From the NCBI GenBank assembly GCA_945907735.1, contig CAMDTL010000003.1, positions 1-64,000 of the forward strand: 64,000 nucleotides of DNA, read 5' to 3'. How positions within the stretch are numbered: position 1 is the first letter of the stretch; each line of letters starts with the position of its first letter. Below the pieces are notes generated by a model. It worked only from the letters and a program-made list of their open reading frames with translations. It made no database searches and was not told where the DNA came from. The stretch comes from Methylotenera oryzisoli (lineage in GTDB: Bacteria; Pseudomonadota; Gammaproteobacteria; Burkholderiales; Methylophilaceae). The position numbers were made by a program, and so were the translations under genes. Positions 53,862 through 64,000 of this stretch are shown in pieces.

Positions 53862-55091
53862 ATGTCGGATTTACAAGTAGCACTGATCATTTTAGGCGCT
53901 TTAATTATTGCGGCAGTTGTTGTCTATAACTGGATGCAAGAGAGAAAATTGCGCAATGCAGTTACCAGTGACTTTATCGTGCCGCAAAAAGACGTGCTGG
54001 CAGATGATTTTCATATTAATGCCGATGCTTATATCGTGGATAAAGAACTGGCTGAAGTTACTGAAAAATTCAATCAGACTGAACATGCTGCCTCTGCCAA
54101 AGTTTTAAACGAACCTATCATTGTAGATTCCGTAGCAATAGACTTTAACGATGATGTTTTTACCGAAGCCGTTGAGTTACCAGAAGCCAATGCGCGCGAA
54201 TCTAAAAAAGTGACTGCAGCAGAACATGCAGCCCAAGCGGCTTTACACGAAAAATTTCAATCCGCGCAAGTCGATTTGCCAGAAGTCACTCATTCGAAAA
54301 TTGATTTAAGCGCAATTTTATATCTTACCAAAAACGTAACAAGCAAAGATTTAGGCGCGCTCACCGCGTCGCTTACGGATATAGGCTTGCCGCTCATCGT
54401 GCATGGGCGTGATAAAGATGATAAATGGCAGGCGGTGAACGCAGGCACCACTACAAGCTTTAAGCAAGTGGTGTGTAGCTTGCAACTTGCAGACCGCGGC
54501 GGCCCTATTGCCAAAAATTTACTGAATAAGTTTCAGTTTGTGGTGGAAGATGCAGGTTTAGACTTAAATGCACATGTAGAGTGGCAGGGTAGTGGTGATG
54601 CGCTACAGCGCGCGATTGAGCTCGATCAATTTTGTATGGAAGTCGATCAGATAATCAGCGTGCATATCGCCCAAGCTGAGACACCTGTGCACAGCACAAA
54701 ATTTAAAGGCTTGGCCGAAGCAAGCGGCATGCGCTTGAAGGATGACGGCAAGTTTCACTTTTGTGCGAATGAAACGCCGTTATTTACCGCGATTGATACC
54801 AGTAATGCGCCATTTACTGCCGAAAGTCTGCGTAGCAGTGTGCTAAAAAGTGTGACTTTTCAAATCGAAATCCCCAAAGTCACCAATTGTGAACAAGTGT
54901 TTAACCAAATGATCACAATTGCACAGAAAATGGCTAGCAGCTTGAATGCGAGATTGGTGGACGATAATCAAAAACCGCTAGGCGACATACAAATTGAAAA
55001 AATTCGGCAGCAACTCAAAGTCATCCATGCCACCATGATCGCGCGCGGCATCATGCCTGGCAGCCCAAGTAGCATGCGCCTTTTCAGCTAA
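53862..55091 (+). CDS. zipA: cell division protein ZipA
   Basis: 409 residues. An N-terminal membrane anchor (about 3-24, LQVALIILGALIIAAVVVYN) is followed by a charged linker of about 120 residues. The C-terminal FtsZ-binding domain lies from about 150 to 400 (DAGLDLNAHVEWQGSGDALQ; FKGLAEASGMRLKDDGKFHF; NEMITIA-like NQMITIAQKMA; IARGIMPGSPSSMRLFS). It tethers FtsZ to the membrane. It follows smc by 41 bp and precedes ligA by 3 bp. Confidence 0.9.
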   Translation: MSDLQVALIILGALIIAAVVVYNWMQERKLRNAVTSDFIVPQKDVLADDFHINADAYIVDKELAEVTEKFNQTEHAASAKVLNEPIIVDSVAIDFNDDVFTEAVELPEANARESKKVTAAEHAAQAALHEKFQSAQVDLPEVTHSKIDLSAILYLTKNVTSKDLGALTASLTDIGLPLIVHGRDKDDKWQAVNAGTTTSFKQVVCSLQLADRGGPIAKNLLNKFQFVVEDAGLDLNAHVEWQGSGDALQRAIELDQFCMEVDQIISVHIAQAETPVHSTKFKGLAEASGMRLKDDGKFHFCANETPLFTAIDTSNAPFTAESLRSSVLKSVTFQIEIPKVTNCEQVFNQMITIAQKMASSLNARLVDDNQKPLGDIQIEKIRQQLKVIHATMIARGIMPGSPSSMRLFS

Positions 55092-57182
<2,091 letters not shown>

Positions 57183-57188
57183 GCTTAA

Positions 57189-58124
57189 ATGAATAATATA
57201 TATCAAAACACTTTAATTAAAATATTTACCTTATTGTTTTTTATATATTTTAACTTAAATAATATTACGTATGCTCAAGATGTTTCAGATAAAAATACCG
57301 CTTGTAATGCAGCGTTAGACAAAGGCAATATCGCCAATGCTGTTTCAATTTCTGATGATATTTTGAAGCAAGAACCCAATAATCACGACGGCTTGCTGTG
57401 CAAGGGCAGGGCGTTAGGTGCTCAAGGTAAGTATGATGCGGCTTTAAACGCACTAGAATTAGCTGCGAAGCAATCAAAACCTGGCTTTGATGAAATTATT
57501 TCATATTTATTAATTGGCAATTTGCATTTGGAAAACAAAAAATATGCAGGAGCGATTGTAAGCTACGAGAAAAGTTTAAAGATTTGCGAAGCTGAAAAAA
57601 ATGATAAATTTAAACGCATTAATCTTAACTTAATCGGCGAAACGTATGCACAAAACAATGACTTAAATGCCGCACTAGCCAGATATTTAGCGGGTTCCAA
57701 GCTTGCGATGAATGATAATGAGCGTGCTGATAGTTTTGAGCGTTTGGGCGCTACTTATAATGCGCTTGACCAACATGATTTGGCGATTGAGTACCAATTA
57801 AAAGGCGTAATCATGCAGAAAAAGGTTGGCACGCTCGACCAATATGCCAATGCCAGCTTGGCTTTGGGACAAGTTTACGAAAAAGCCAAGGAGTACCCAA
57901 ACGCCGAAAAAACTTATACCAAGCTCATCCAATTTGCTAAAGACAATGGCGGCGTCTATTACGAGGCAAAAGCCAGTCATGAATTGGCTCTGATTAAAGC
58001 GACTGGTGGTGATACCTCTAGCGCTAAAGCGATCATGTCCGTTGCGCTGAAAATAGCGAATAACTTGGGCGCGCGCGCTTTGGCCAGTGAAATTGAAGCC
58101 TCAATAAAAAAACTCAGCAATTAG
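57189..58124 (+). CDS. exported tetratricopeptide-repeat protein
   Basis: 311 residues. A signal peptide (about 1-29, IKIFTLLFFIYFNLNNITYA) is followed by repeated TPR-type helix pairs: NHDGLLCKGRALGAQGKYDA, LLIGNLHLENKKYAGAIVSY, NLIGETYAQNNDLNAALARY, ERLGATYNALDQHDLAIEYQ and ALGQVYEKAKEYPNAEKTYT. It is probably a periplasmic protein-protein interaction scaffold; partner unknown. It begins 6 bp after ligA. Confidence 0.8.
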   Translation: MNNIYQNTLIKIFTLLFFIYFNLNNITYAQDVSDKNTACNAALDKGNIANAVSISDDILKQEPNNHDGLLCKGRALGAQGKYDAALNALELAAKQSKPGFDEIISYLLIGNLHLENKKYAGAIVSYEKSLKICEAEKNDKFKRINLNLIGETYAQNNDLNAALARYLAGSKLAMNDNERADSFERLGATYNALDQHDLAIEYQLKGVIMQKKVGTLDQYANASLALGQVYEKAKEYPNAEKTYTKLIQFAKDNGGVYYEAKASHELALIKATGGDTSSAKAIMSVALKIANNLGARALASEIEASIKKLSN

Positions 58125-58200
58125 CGACATTTGCATGTAAGGTATAAGTGATAACTGCGACTAAGTTGCATCGATGTGCTTTTATACAAGGCGCTTTCTC

Positions 58201-58476
58201 ATGATGATTATCAGTAAATCCGCCACCAATCCTAGCAATATTCAACCTTCAGAAATCACCACATGCGAGGTATTTGAAAACCAATGCGCTTTTATAAAAG
58301 CAGTTGGATTTGACTTATCTCCTGGTTCTGTAGCGACAACTAATAATAGCGATCATCAATGCAATGGGATGAATGCATGTTATCCATTACCGCTACTATT
58401 TAATGGCCAGGAAAGGCGAATATTGATTATTGCATTCGATGCAAAACCAAATAATCTTAGCGGATATACTATTTAA
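58201..58476 (+). CDS. hypothetical small protein
   Basis: 91 residues from ATGATG at 58201 (MMIISKSATNPSNIQPSEIT). The frame is open 9 codons further upstream. No signal peptide, no known motif; three cysteines (TTCEVFENQCAF, QCNGMNACYPLP) and a C-terminal ILIIAFDAKPNN strand. No clear ribosome-binding site. It could be a real orphan or a chance frame in a gap between two transcription units. Confidence 0.35.
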   Translation: MMIISKSATNPSNIQPSEITTCEVFENQCAFIKAVGFDLSPGSVATTNNSDHQCNGMNACYPLPLLFNGQERRILIIAFDAKPNNLSGYTI

Positions 58477-58510
58477 CATAATATACATTATGCGAAGTTT
58501 ATAAGACGAG

Positions 58511-58541
58511 AAAAAGGCCGGGGCTTTAATCTCGGCCTTAT
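58511..58541 (-). terminator. terminator after the small exported-protein gene
   Basis: On the minus strand AAGGCCGAG pairs with CCCGGCCTT (one wobble), followed by TTTTTC. It lies about 20 nt after the stop of the 58564-58932 gene. Confidence 0.75.
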
Positions 58542-58563
58542 GTTGCAAGCACTTACCTATTCA

Positions 58564-58932
58564 TTATCTATTATTAAAGAATGCGACATTCATCACGCGA
58601 TCATTCACGAAAGTAATCTCAGTTTCTTTGTATGTGCGTTTTGAATCGTATCTCACAATACCCTTGTAATACCACATCTCCACTTTTACAGGCTTAGACG
58701 ATTTGTCATCTACATTCTTACCTGTCACTGAGCCTGCATTTGTAGGCTTAACGGAAAGCTCTTTTTTAATTGGCGCCCCCAATTTAGCAGTAATCACTTT
58801 CTTGGTTTTACCGCTAAAGTTGTCTAAAAACTCATCTTCAGTATAAGTCTTACCTGCTGCAAAAGCGCTAGAAGCAGCAAAAAAGCCAAGTGCAAGGCTG
58901 CTGACTAAAATTTTCTTTAATGTACTTGTCAT
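58564..58932 (-). CDS. small exported hypothetical protein
   Basis: 122 residues from the ATG at 58932, with AGAGGAA upstream. A clear signal peptide (LKKILVSSLALGFFAASSAFA, cleaved after about residue 25). The mature part is about 95 residues, rich in Lys, with TYTEDEFLDNFSGKTKKVIT, KVEMWYYKGIVRYD and TEITFVNDRVMNVAFFNNR. The pattern resembles small SmpA/OmlA-like periplasmic proteins that hold a short beta sheet, but no family is recognised with confidence. Confidence 0.7.
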   Translation of the reverse strand: MTSTLKKILVSSLALGFFAASSAFAAGKTYTEDEFLDNFSGKTKKVITAKLGAPIKKELSVKPTNAGSVTGKNVDDKSSKPVKVEMWYYKGIVRYDSKRTYKETEITFVNDRVMNVAFFNNR

Positions 58933-59023
58933 TACTATATATTCCTCTAAATTCAATTTAATTGAGCATTAGCGCGTTTAACGGCCTATGGCGTGTTTTG
59001 TTGACCTAACTCATACTTGCACA

Positions 59024-59788
59024 TCAACTAATGTGTAATTTTAAGCCATCAAAGCCCACAAAAACACCTTTTGGCAGTTTGCTTGATAAAGATGCGTATT
59101 CTAATTCATGTGTCATGTGAATCATATAACTTTGTTTGGCTTTGATACGACCAATGTAAGCCAAGCTTTGTTCAATATTAATATGCGTTGGATGCGCAGT
59201 TTCTCGTAAACAATCCAACAGCACAACATCCAAACCTTCTAATAAGCTAAATGAAGATTCTGGAATTTCTGAAACATCGGTCATATAGGCGAAATTCCCG
59301 ATTCTATAACCAAAAATATGACTTCTGCCATGCAGCACAGGAATTGGCGTAACTTTTATGCCAAAAATCTCAAAAGGCACATGAATAGTCTCTGTGCGCA
59401 GCACGGGCAAATCCCAAAAATCGCTAGGCTCGCGTAACACATAGCCAAATTTATGCTTAATGTGCTCAATCGCGTCTTCTTTTGCGTACAAAGGGATTTG
59501 TTTGCGCTGGATTTGGCAAAAGGCGCGTAAATCGTCAATGCCATGCAAATGGTCGGCATGCGTGTGCGTGTACAGCACCGCATCGACGCGCTTAATGTTC
59601 TCACGCAGCGATTGATTACGCAAATCTGGACCAGTGTCGATGAGGATACTTTCACCAGAATCTAGAGTGATTAAGCTGGAGCAACGTGAACGCACATTGC
59701 GCGGGTTATCCGAGTTACAGGTAGCACAGCCGCAGCCCACTACTGGCGTGCCTGCGCTGGAACCTACGCCTAGCATGGTGAGCTGCAT
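59024..59788 (-). CDS. MBL-fold metallohydrolase, PhnP-like
   Basis: 254 residues. VGCGCATCNSDNPRNVRSRC near 17 is the cysteine-rich start of the PhnP subgroup. The metal motif HTHADHLHGIDD is near 76, and further ligands are in PVLHGRSHIFGY near 150, YMTDVSEIP near 168 and IHMTHELE near 222. PhnP-type enzymes are cyclic phosphodiesterases; the substrate here is unknown. It lies 2 bp after the tatD gene. Confidence 0.88.
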   Translation of the reverse strand: MQLTMLGVGSSAGTPVVGCGCATCNSDNPRNVRSRCSSLITLDSGESILIDTGPDLRNQSLRENIKRVDAVLYTHTHADHLHGIDDLRAFCQIQRKQIPLYAKEDAIEHIKHKFGYVLREPSDFWDLPVLRTETIHVPFEIFGIKVTPIPVLHGRSHIFGYRIGNFAYMTDVSEIPESSFSLLEGLDVVLLDCLRETAHPTHINIEQSLAYIGRIKAKQSYMIHMTHELEYASLSSKLPKGVFVGFDGLKLHIS

Positions 59789-59790
59789 GA

Positions 59791-60567
59791 TTAATTTACC
59801 ACTTTTGCATGCTTAAACAGCGTGAAAAAATTATGTGTAGTGGATTGCATTACCGTGTCTAGGCTGATGCCACGCAAATTGGCGATTTCTTGTGCCACAT
59901 ATTTTACATATGCTGGTTGATTAGTTTTTCCACGAAACGGCACTGGTGCCAAATAAGGCGAATCGGTTTCGATTAGCATTTTATCTAGCGGAATGGCTTG
60001 CGCGACCTCTTTAAGTTGCGTGGCATTTTTAAAGGTGACGATACCAGAAAATGAGATGTAAAACCCCATAGAAATGGCTGCCAGCGCCACTTCTAGCTTT
60101 TCAGTAAAGCAGTGCATCACCCCGCCCACTTGATGTGCGCCCTCTTCCTTCATAATGCGCAAAGTGTCTTCGGCAGCGCTTCTGGTATGAATAATCAGTG
60201 GTTTTCCAGCCAAAATAGCGGCGCGAATATGCGTGCGAAAGCGCTCACGTTGCCATTCCAAATCGCCAGTCAGGCGAAAATAATCTAGCCCTGTTTCGCC
60301 AATAGCCACTATTTTTTGGTGCTGTGCAAGGCTGACAAGCGCTTCTACACTAGGCTCTTCAATATCTTCATAATCGGGATGCACACCAACCGACGCATAA
60401 AAGTTCTCATACTGCTCAGCCAGTTTAAGCACTTCAGGAAATTTATCTAAGGTGACAGAAACGCACAGCGCATGGCCAACTTGCGAATCATGCATGAGCT
60501 GCCGGACAGCGTGAATATTTTCAGTGAATTCTGGAAAATTAAGGTGGCAATGCGAATCGACTAACAT
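59791..60567 (-). CDS. TatD-family metal-dependent hydrolase (YcfH type)
   Basis: 258 residues. The metal-binding H-x-H is in MLVDSHCHLNFPEF, with AIGETGLDYFR (Glu) near 92, PLIIHTRSAAEDTLRIM near 125, GVMHCFTEK near 150 and LIETDSPYLAPVPFRG near 200. TatD/YcfH proteins are 3'-5' exonucleases or D-aminoacyl-type hydrolases. In related genomes a pilZ gene separates it from holB; here only a remnant is left. Confidence 0.93.
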   Translation of the reverse strand: MLVDSHCHLNFPEFTENIHAVRQLMHDSQVGHALCVSVTLDKFPEVLKLAEQYENFYASVGVHPDYEDIEEPSVEALVSLAQHQKIVAIGETGLDYFRLTGDLEWQRERFRTHIRAAILAGKPLIIHTRSAAEDTLRIMKEEGAHQVGGVMHCFTEKLEVALAAISMGFYISFSGIVTFKNATQLKEVAQAIPLDKMLIETDSPYLAPVPFRGKTNQPAYVKYVAQEIANLRGISLDTVMQSTTHNFFTLFKHAKVVN

Positions 60568-60627
60568 TATATTATCTGGTTTAAATATTTCTAGGTTAAA
60601 TATTTGTAAGGAATGGCTTGTAGAGCG

Positions 60628-60732
60628 CTATTTACCTACATGGTGTGGGTAGGCCGTTTTCTCTTTAATCGCGAGCGAAAGCACGCCAGGTTTATTGAGG
60701 GACTCTTTAAGCTGAATAGTCGTTGCATTCAT
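60628..60732 (-). pseudogene. truncated pilZ-domain gene
   Basis: A 34-codon frame starting MNATTIQLKESLNKPGVLSL and continuing AIKEKTA, then a diverged end (YPHHVGK) and a stop. GVLSLxIKEKxA is the conserved start of the small type IV pilus PilZ protein that normally sits between holB and tatD and is about 115 residues. The rest, including the cyclic-di-GMP or interaction surface, is gone. An upstream Shine-Dalgarno is not obvious. It may still be translated as a short peptide but cannot form a PilZ domain. Confidence 0.7.
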
Positions 60733-60753
60733 ATCAAGGCTGGGCTCTCTTCT

Positions 60754-61749
60754 TCACATGCTTACATTAACAGACCTAAATAGGTTTGTGTATTGTAGCA
60801 ATATATTTTCAAGCTGCAATTCGTTATTTAGCGGGTGATCCGCGGTTTTTTTAGCCGCCAGTAGTTTATCTTGAAAACTTAATAAGGCGCTCAAGTTTAC
60901 GCTTTTACACAAGGCTTGCAAAGCGCCACCATGACCAGCATGATAATGAACACACTGCACAAGTTTGCAAGCAGTTAGGTCAAAAGTCCACTTTTGCAAC
61001 GCGCTAAGCGCACGCTCCATGCCAAGGCTCAAAAATAAAGGCGCGCTAACAAAAGGGTCTAAATTGGCACCTAATGTTAAATTTTTAATTAAGTTTGCGC
61101 TGGCATCATGCTCCCCTGCTATCTGTAAAGCCAATAATGGCGAGCCTCCTGCGTAATCCAACGAACTTTCCACATTCATTACATTTTTCGTTTTCAGCCA
61201 AATCAGCGCATCAGCTTTGCTTGGCAGTTGCATATCAACTGCTTGGCAACGGCTTAAAATCGTGGGTAATAAACGTTGCGGTTGGCTGGTGACCAATAAA
61301 AATAATGTATTGGCTGGCGGTTCTTCCAACATTTTAAGTAACGCGTTGGCCGAAGTGAGATTAAGCGTTTCAGCGGGCGAAATTAAAATGACACGCTGCG
61401 AATTTACTTGATGGCTAGAAAGACTCAAGTAATCAATGAGTTGGCGTATTTGCACCACTGAAATTTGGCTTTTTTTGCTGAACTTCTTCTTGGGGGCATC
61501 TTCCGATTCATCTGTATCTTCTGGTGAAATTAAACGAAAATCTGGATGATTGCCTTCTGCAAACCAAGTGCAGCTTGGGCATGCTCCGCAAGCACGCGCT
61601 TGCTGGGGCTTGCTGCATAAAAGGCTTTGCGATACCTCTATGGCAAAATCATGCTTGCCTGCGCCCGCCCGCCCACGCAGCAATAAAGCATGCGGCAAAC
61701 TTGTGCTCTGCATAATGTGTTGCCATTGTTGTGTTTGCCATGGGTACAT
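60754..61749 (-). CDS. holB: DNA polymerase III delta' subunit
   Basis: 331 residues. LLRGRAGAGKHDFAIEVSQS near 22 is the Walker A-like region (Lys-His, as in delta'). The zinc-binding cysteines are in CSKPQQARACGACPSCTWF near 47-62. SANALLKMLEEPPANTLFLL near 132 and LPTILSRCQAVD near 158 carry the SRC motif. It is part of the clamp loader. It follows tmk by 19 bp. Confidence 0.95.
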   Translation of the reverse strand: MYPWQTQQWQHIMQSTSLPHALLLRGRAGAGKHDFAIEVSQSLLCSKPQQARACGACPSCTWFAEGNHPDFRLISPEDTDESEDAPKKKFSKKSQISVVQIRQLIDYLSLSSHQVNSQRVILISPAETLNLTSANALLKMLEEPPANTLFLLVTSQPQRLLPTILSRCQAVDMQLPSKADALIWLKTKNVMNVESSLDYAGGSPLLALQIAGEHDASANLIKNLTLGANLDPFVSAPLFLSLGMERALSALQKWTFDLTACKLVQCVHYHAGHGGALQALCKSVNLSALLSFQDKLLAAKKTADHPLNNELQLENILLQYTNLFRSVNVSM

Positions 61750-61768
61750 TTTTTAATTAACTTAACAA

Positions 61769-62392
61769 TCAAATAGTTGAAATAATATTTTTAACTATTA
61801 CTTTCACTTTATCCAAAGCTTGATTCGCATCAATGATACGAAAACGCGCGGGATCTTCCTTGGCGCGCATTAAATAAGCCTGGCGTAACTTTTCAAAAAA
61901 CTTCGCGTCTTCGCGCTCGAATTTATCTGGCTCACGCGCGACGGTAAGCCTTTGTATGCTAATTTCTACTGGCACATCAAACAATAGGGTTAAATCTGGC
62001 TGCAATTTACCCTGCACCCATTTTTCTAATTGCTTAATCTTATGACTGGGCACGCCCTTGGCGCCGCACTGATAGGCGTAAGTCGCGTCGGTAAATCTAT
62101 CTGACAGCACATAAGCGCCGCGTTTAAGCGCAGGCTCGATAAGGTTGGCGATATGCTCGCGCCGCGCGGCGAACATGAGCAAAGTTTCGGTTTCGGCGTG
62201 CATCGCATCGTGCAATAATAAAGCGCGCAGTTGCTCTCCAAGCCTTGTTCCACCTGGCTCACGTGTTGAAACTACTTCTAGACCACGCGCTTTAAGTGCA
62301 GCAATAATATTGGGAATGTGCGTGCTTTTACCCGCGCCATCCATGCCTTCTAGCGTGATAAATTTTCCGCGTTTTTTAGGGTTTTTTGTCAT
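61769..62392 (-). CDS. tmk: thymidylate kinase
   Basis: 207 residues. P-loop TLEGMDGAGKSTHI near 13, STREPGGTRLGEQLR near 40 and the LID/DR region YVLSDRFTDATYAYQ near 92. It phosphorylates dTMP to dTDP. Its start overlaps the mltG stop by one base, and it sits in the common order pabC-mltG-tmk-holB. Confidence 0.97.
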   Translation of the reverse strand: MTKNPKKRGKFITLEGMDGAGKSTHIPNIIAALKARGLEVVSTREPGGTRLGEQLRALLLHDAMHAETETLLMFAARREHIANLIEPALKRGAYVLSDRFTDATYAYQCGAKGVPSHKIKQLEKWVQGKLQPDLTLLFDVPVEISIQRLTVAREPDKFEREDAKFFEKLRQAYLMRAKEDPARFRIIDANQALDKVKVIVKNIISTI

Positions 62393-63399
62393 TACTTCTT
62401 GGCTTTCAGTTTTAACTGATATTTTGCCACAGCGCGATTGTGTTCTGCCAGTGAATCTGAAAATTCATGACTGCCATCACCCTTGCCCACAAAATATAGC
62501 GCTTTAGTTTTTTGTGGATGCAAAGACGCTTCGATGGAAGCCAGGCCAGGCATGGCGATTGGCGTGGGTGGCAAACCATCGCGCGTGTAGGTATTGTAAA
62601 TTGTATCGGTGGTTAAATCTTTGCGGCGAATATTGCCATCGTATTTGTCGCCCATGCCGTAAATTACGGTAGGGTCGGTTTGCAAACGCATACCGATACG
62701 CAAGCGGTTGAGAAAAACGCCTGCAATTTCTGGTCGCTCACTCGCTTTGCCAGTCTCTTTTTCGACGATTGAAGCCATAATCAGTGCCTCGTAACTATCC
62801 TTGTAAGGTAAGCCAAATGCGCGATTCGCCCACGCAGTGGCAAGCTTGTTTTGCATATTCCCGTAGCTACGTTTTAGCAGCACAATATCCGCTGTGCCGC
62901 GATCAAAATAAAACGTATCGGGGAAAAACAAGCCTTCTGCATGCCTTTCGCCCTTACCCACCAGCCGCATCACTTCGGCGTCGCTTAACTCTGCAATTGT
63001 GGTTCTTACCGCACTATTTTTAGCCAATTTTGCGCGCATTTGCGAAAACGTTTTGCCCTCAATAAAGGTGACGCTGCCCTGCGTGACCTTGCCGTGATTG
63101 AGCGACAGCAATAACTGGTATGGCGACACATTTTTGTTAAGCGTGTAATCGCCCGCCTGCAGTTCGGCCTCTTTGTGCAATAATTTGCCCAAAATCACAA
63201 ATGGCAGCGCCTTTGGAATGACTTGTTGCGCGACCAATTGATTGGCGATGTTTTTGAGGCTGCTATTAGGTTTGATGCTAATTTCTTGCGCCTTTGGCGA
63301 TAAGTCTAATGGCGTCTTGGCATAATTGTATAACCATGCACCCAAACCGAATATGGCCAATAAACCAATTAAAAAAATAATTTTTATCAGTCGCATCAT
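62392..63399 (-). CDS. mltG: endolytic murein transglycosylase
   Basis: 335 residues. N-terminal membrane helix (about 4-24, IKIIFLIGLLAIFGLGAWLY), then a LysM-like region. The YceG catalytic domain has the active-site Glu in ASIVEKETGKASERPEIAGV (near 218) and LRIGMRLQTDPTVIYGMGD near 245. It cleaves nascent glycan strands and helps set strand length. It starts with ATGATG, so either Met may be used. It lies 6 bp after pabC. Confidence 0.96.
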   Translation of the reverse strand: MMRLIKIIFLIGLLAIFGLGAWLYNYAKTPLDLSPKAQEISIKPNSSLKNIANQLVAQQVIPKALPFVILGKLLHKEAELQAGDYTLNKNVSPYQLLLSLNHGKVTQGSVTFIEGKTFSQMRAKLAKNSAVRTTIAELSDAEVMRLVGKGERHAEGLFFPDTFYFDRGTADIVLLKRSYGNMQNKLATAWANRAFGLPYKDSYEALIMASIVEKETGKASERPEIAGVFLNRLRIGMRLQTDPTVIYGMGDKYDGNIRRKDLTTDTIYNTYTRDGLPPTPIAMPGLASIEASLHPQKTKALYFVGKGDGSHEFSDSLAEHNRAVAKYQLKLKAKK

Positions 63400-63405
63400 G
63401 GATTT

Positions 63406-64000
63406 TTAAGATGCCATGAGAGCCGTGCGCATATTGGCTCCCAGAGCACTTTTTTTGAGTATTTTTTGATAGAAACTTGTTTTATTTTGCATGTTCTGGA
63501 CTTGCACGGATTTTACTTGCCAAGCACCATAAATGCTGTTGCAAATAATCACTTCATCTGCAGCAAATAATTTTCCCAAATTAAACGTTTCGATCGAAAC
63601 TTTAAGTGAAAGCGTGTGCGCAAGCTCAATAATACGTTGCCGTGTAATGCCAGCAACGCCGCATTGCCTAAGGCTTGGCGTGATGAGCACATCGCCAAAC
63701 CGTACAAAAATATTGGCGGCAGTGCATTCAATCACCTGGTCGTTGGTGTCTAGCAAAATACCGTCAGCAATATTCGGATCATTCCATTCCATGCGCGCCA
63801 GCACGTTTTCGAGTCGATTTAAGTGCTTAATGCCCGCCAATTTGGGCTGTAGTGCCAATTGCGTATCGCACACATACAAATTAACGCCTTCCGTAAATCT
63901 CGCTTCTGGATATTGTGGCATAGCAGATTTAGTCACAACCCGCATGGGCGCCGTGATTGCGGGTGGTGTGTAACCACGATCACCCTCGCCACGCGTGACA
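63406..64000 (-). CDS. pabC: aminodeoxychorismate lyase (partial, runs off the window end)
   Basis: At least 198 codons are visible; the frame stays open to the last base of the window (TRGEGDRGYTPP before the first internal Met), so the N-terminal third lies beyond 64000. This is a class IV PLP-dependent fold: IKHLNRLENVLARMEWND, ADGILLDTNDQVIECTAANI, GVAGITRQRIIELA and DEVIICNSIYGAWQVKSVQ. It makes 4-aminobenzoate for folate, relevant to tetrahydrofolate-linked one-carbon metabolism. It is next to mltG as in many proteobacteria. Confidence 0.92.
   Translation of the reverse strand, partial: VTRGEGDRGYTPPAITAPMRVVTKSAMPQYPEARFTEGVNLYVCDTQLALQPKLAGIKHLNRLENVLARMEWNDPNIADGILLDTNDQVIECTAANIFVRFGDVLITPSLRQCGVAGITRQRIIELAHTLSLKVSIETFNLGKLFAADEVIICNSIYGAWQVKSVQVQNMQNKTSFYQKILKKSALGANMRTALMAS

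Overview
The window looks like a chromosome segment of a methylotrophic betaproteobacterium of the Methylophilaceae (Methylotenera/Methylophilus-like). The main reason is a complete N-methylglutamate (NMG) pathway cluster for methylamine oxidation (mgdABCD-gmaS-mgsABC). Betaproteobacterial housekeeping neighbourhoods support this: tRNA-Asp/ppiD/fabI, gloB/methyltransferase/rnhA/dnaQ, smc/zipA/ligA, and pabC/mltG/tmk/holB/(pilZ)/tatD. The assignment rests on gene content and order, not on a database comparison.

Layout. 1-4770: a tRNA-Asp gene and an apparent remnant of an integrated element. It carries a double-cupin gene, an OsmC-YcaO fusion gene and nested IS3/IS21 fragments, and is bounded by a partial second copy of the tRNA 3' end. 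5.1-13.0 kb: ppiD, then a leftward block mltD - peptide-binding lipoprotein - two Opp-type permeases - fabI. 13.1-24.6 kb: gloB, methyltransferase, rnhA, dnaQ, the dTDP-rhamnose operon rfbBACD, queD, orn, M48 protease, small cytochrome c, rsgA, a histone-deacetylase-like hydrolase and a GNAT acetyltransferase. 24.6-38.4 kb: an XRE-cupin regulator divergent from the NMG operon, followed on the same strand by small membrane proteins, an APC-family permease and two more unknown proteins. 38.5-48.9 kb: a leftward nitrate assimilation operon nirB - MFS nitrate transporter - fused PP2C phosphatase/Ser-Thr kinase - nirD - nasA, preceded by a separately transcribed porin gene. 49.3-64 kb: tRNA-Glu and tRNA-Ala, queF, smc-zipA-ligA, a TPR protein, two small genes, then a leftward block pabC (cut by the window end) - mltG - tmk - holB - pilZ remnant - tatD - MBL hydrolase.

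How the genes work together. The centre of the window handles nitrogen. The NMG operon converts methylamine to gamma-glutamylmethylamide (GmaS), then N-methylglutamate (MgsABC), then glutamate plus a one-carbon unit (MgdABCD). The adjacent convergent operon imports nitrate and reduces it to ammonium. Both the nirB operon and the porin have exact sigma-54 -24/-12 elements with NtrC-like palindromes roughly 100 bp upstream, which points to control by nitrogen limitation. The NMG operon instead has a sigma-70-like promoter with a palindrome beside a divergent XRE-cupin regulator.

The most interesting parts are: the membrane-protein and permease tail of the NMG operon, including a probable frameshift; loss of expected metal or Fe-S ligands in MgdB and MgsC; the kinase/phosphatase fusion in the nitrate operon; the tRNA-Asp island; and several gene remnants (EAL, PilZ, IS).
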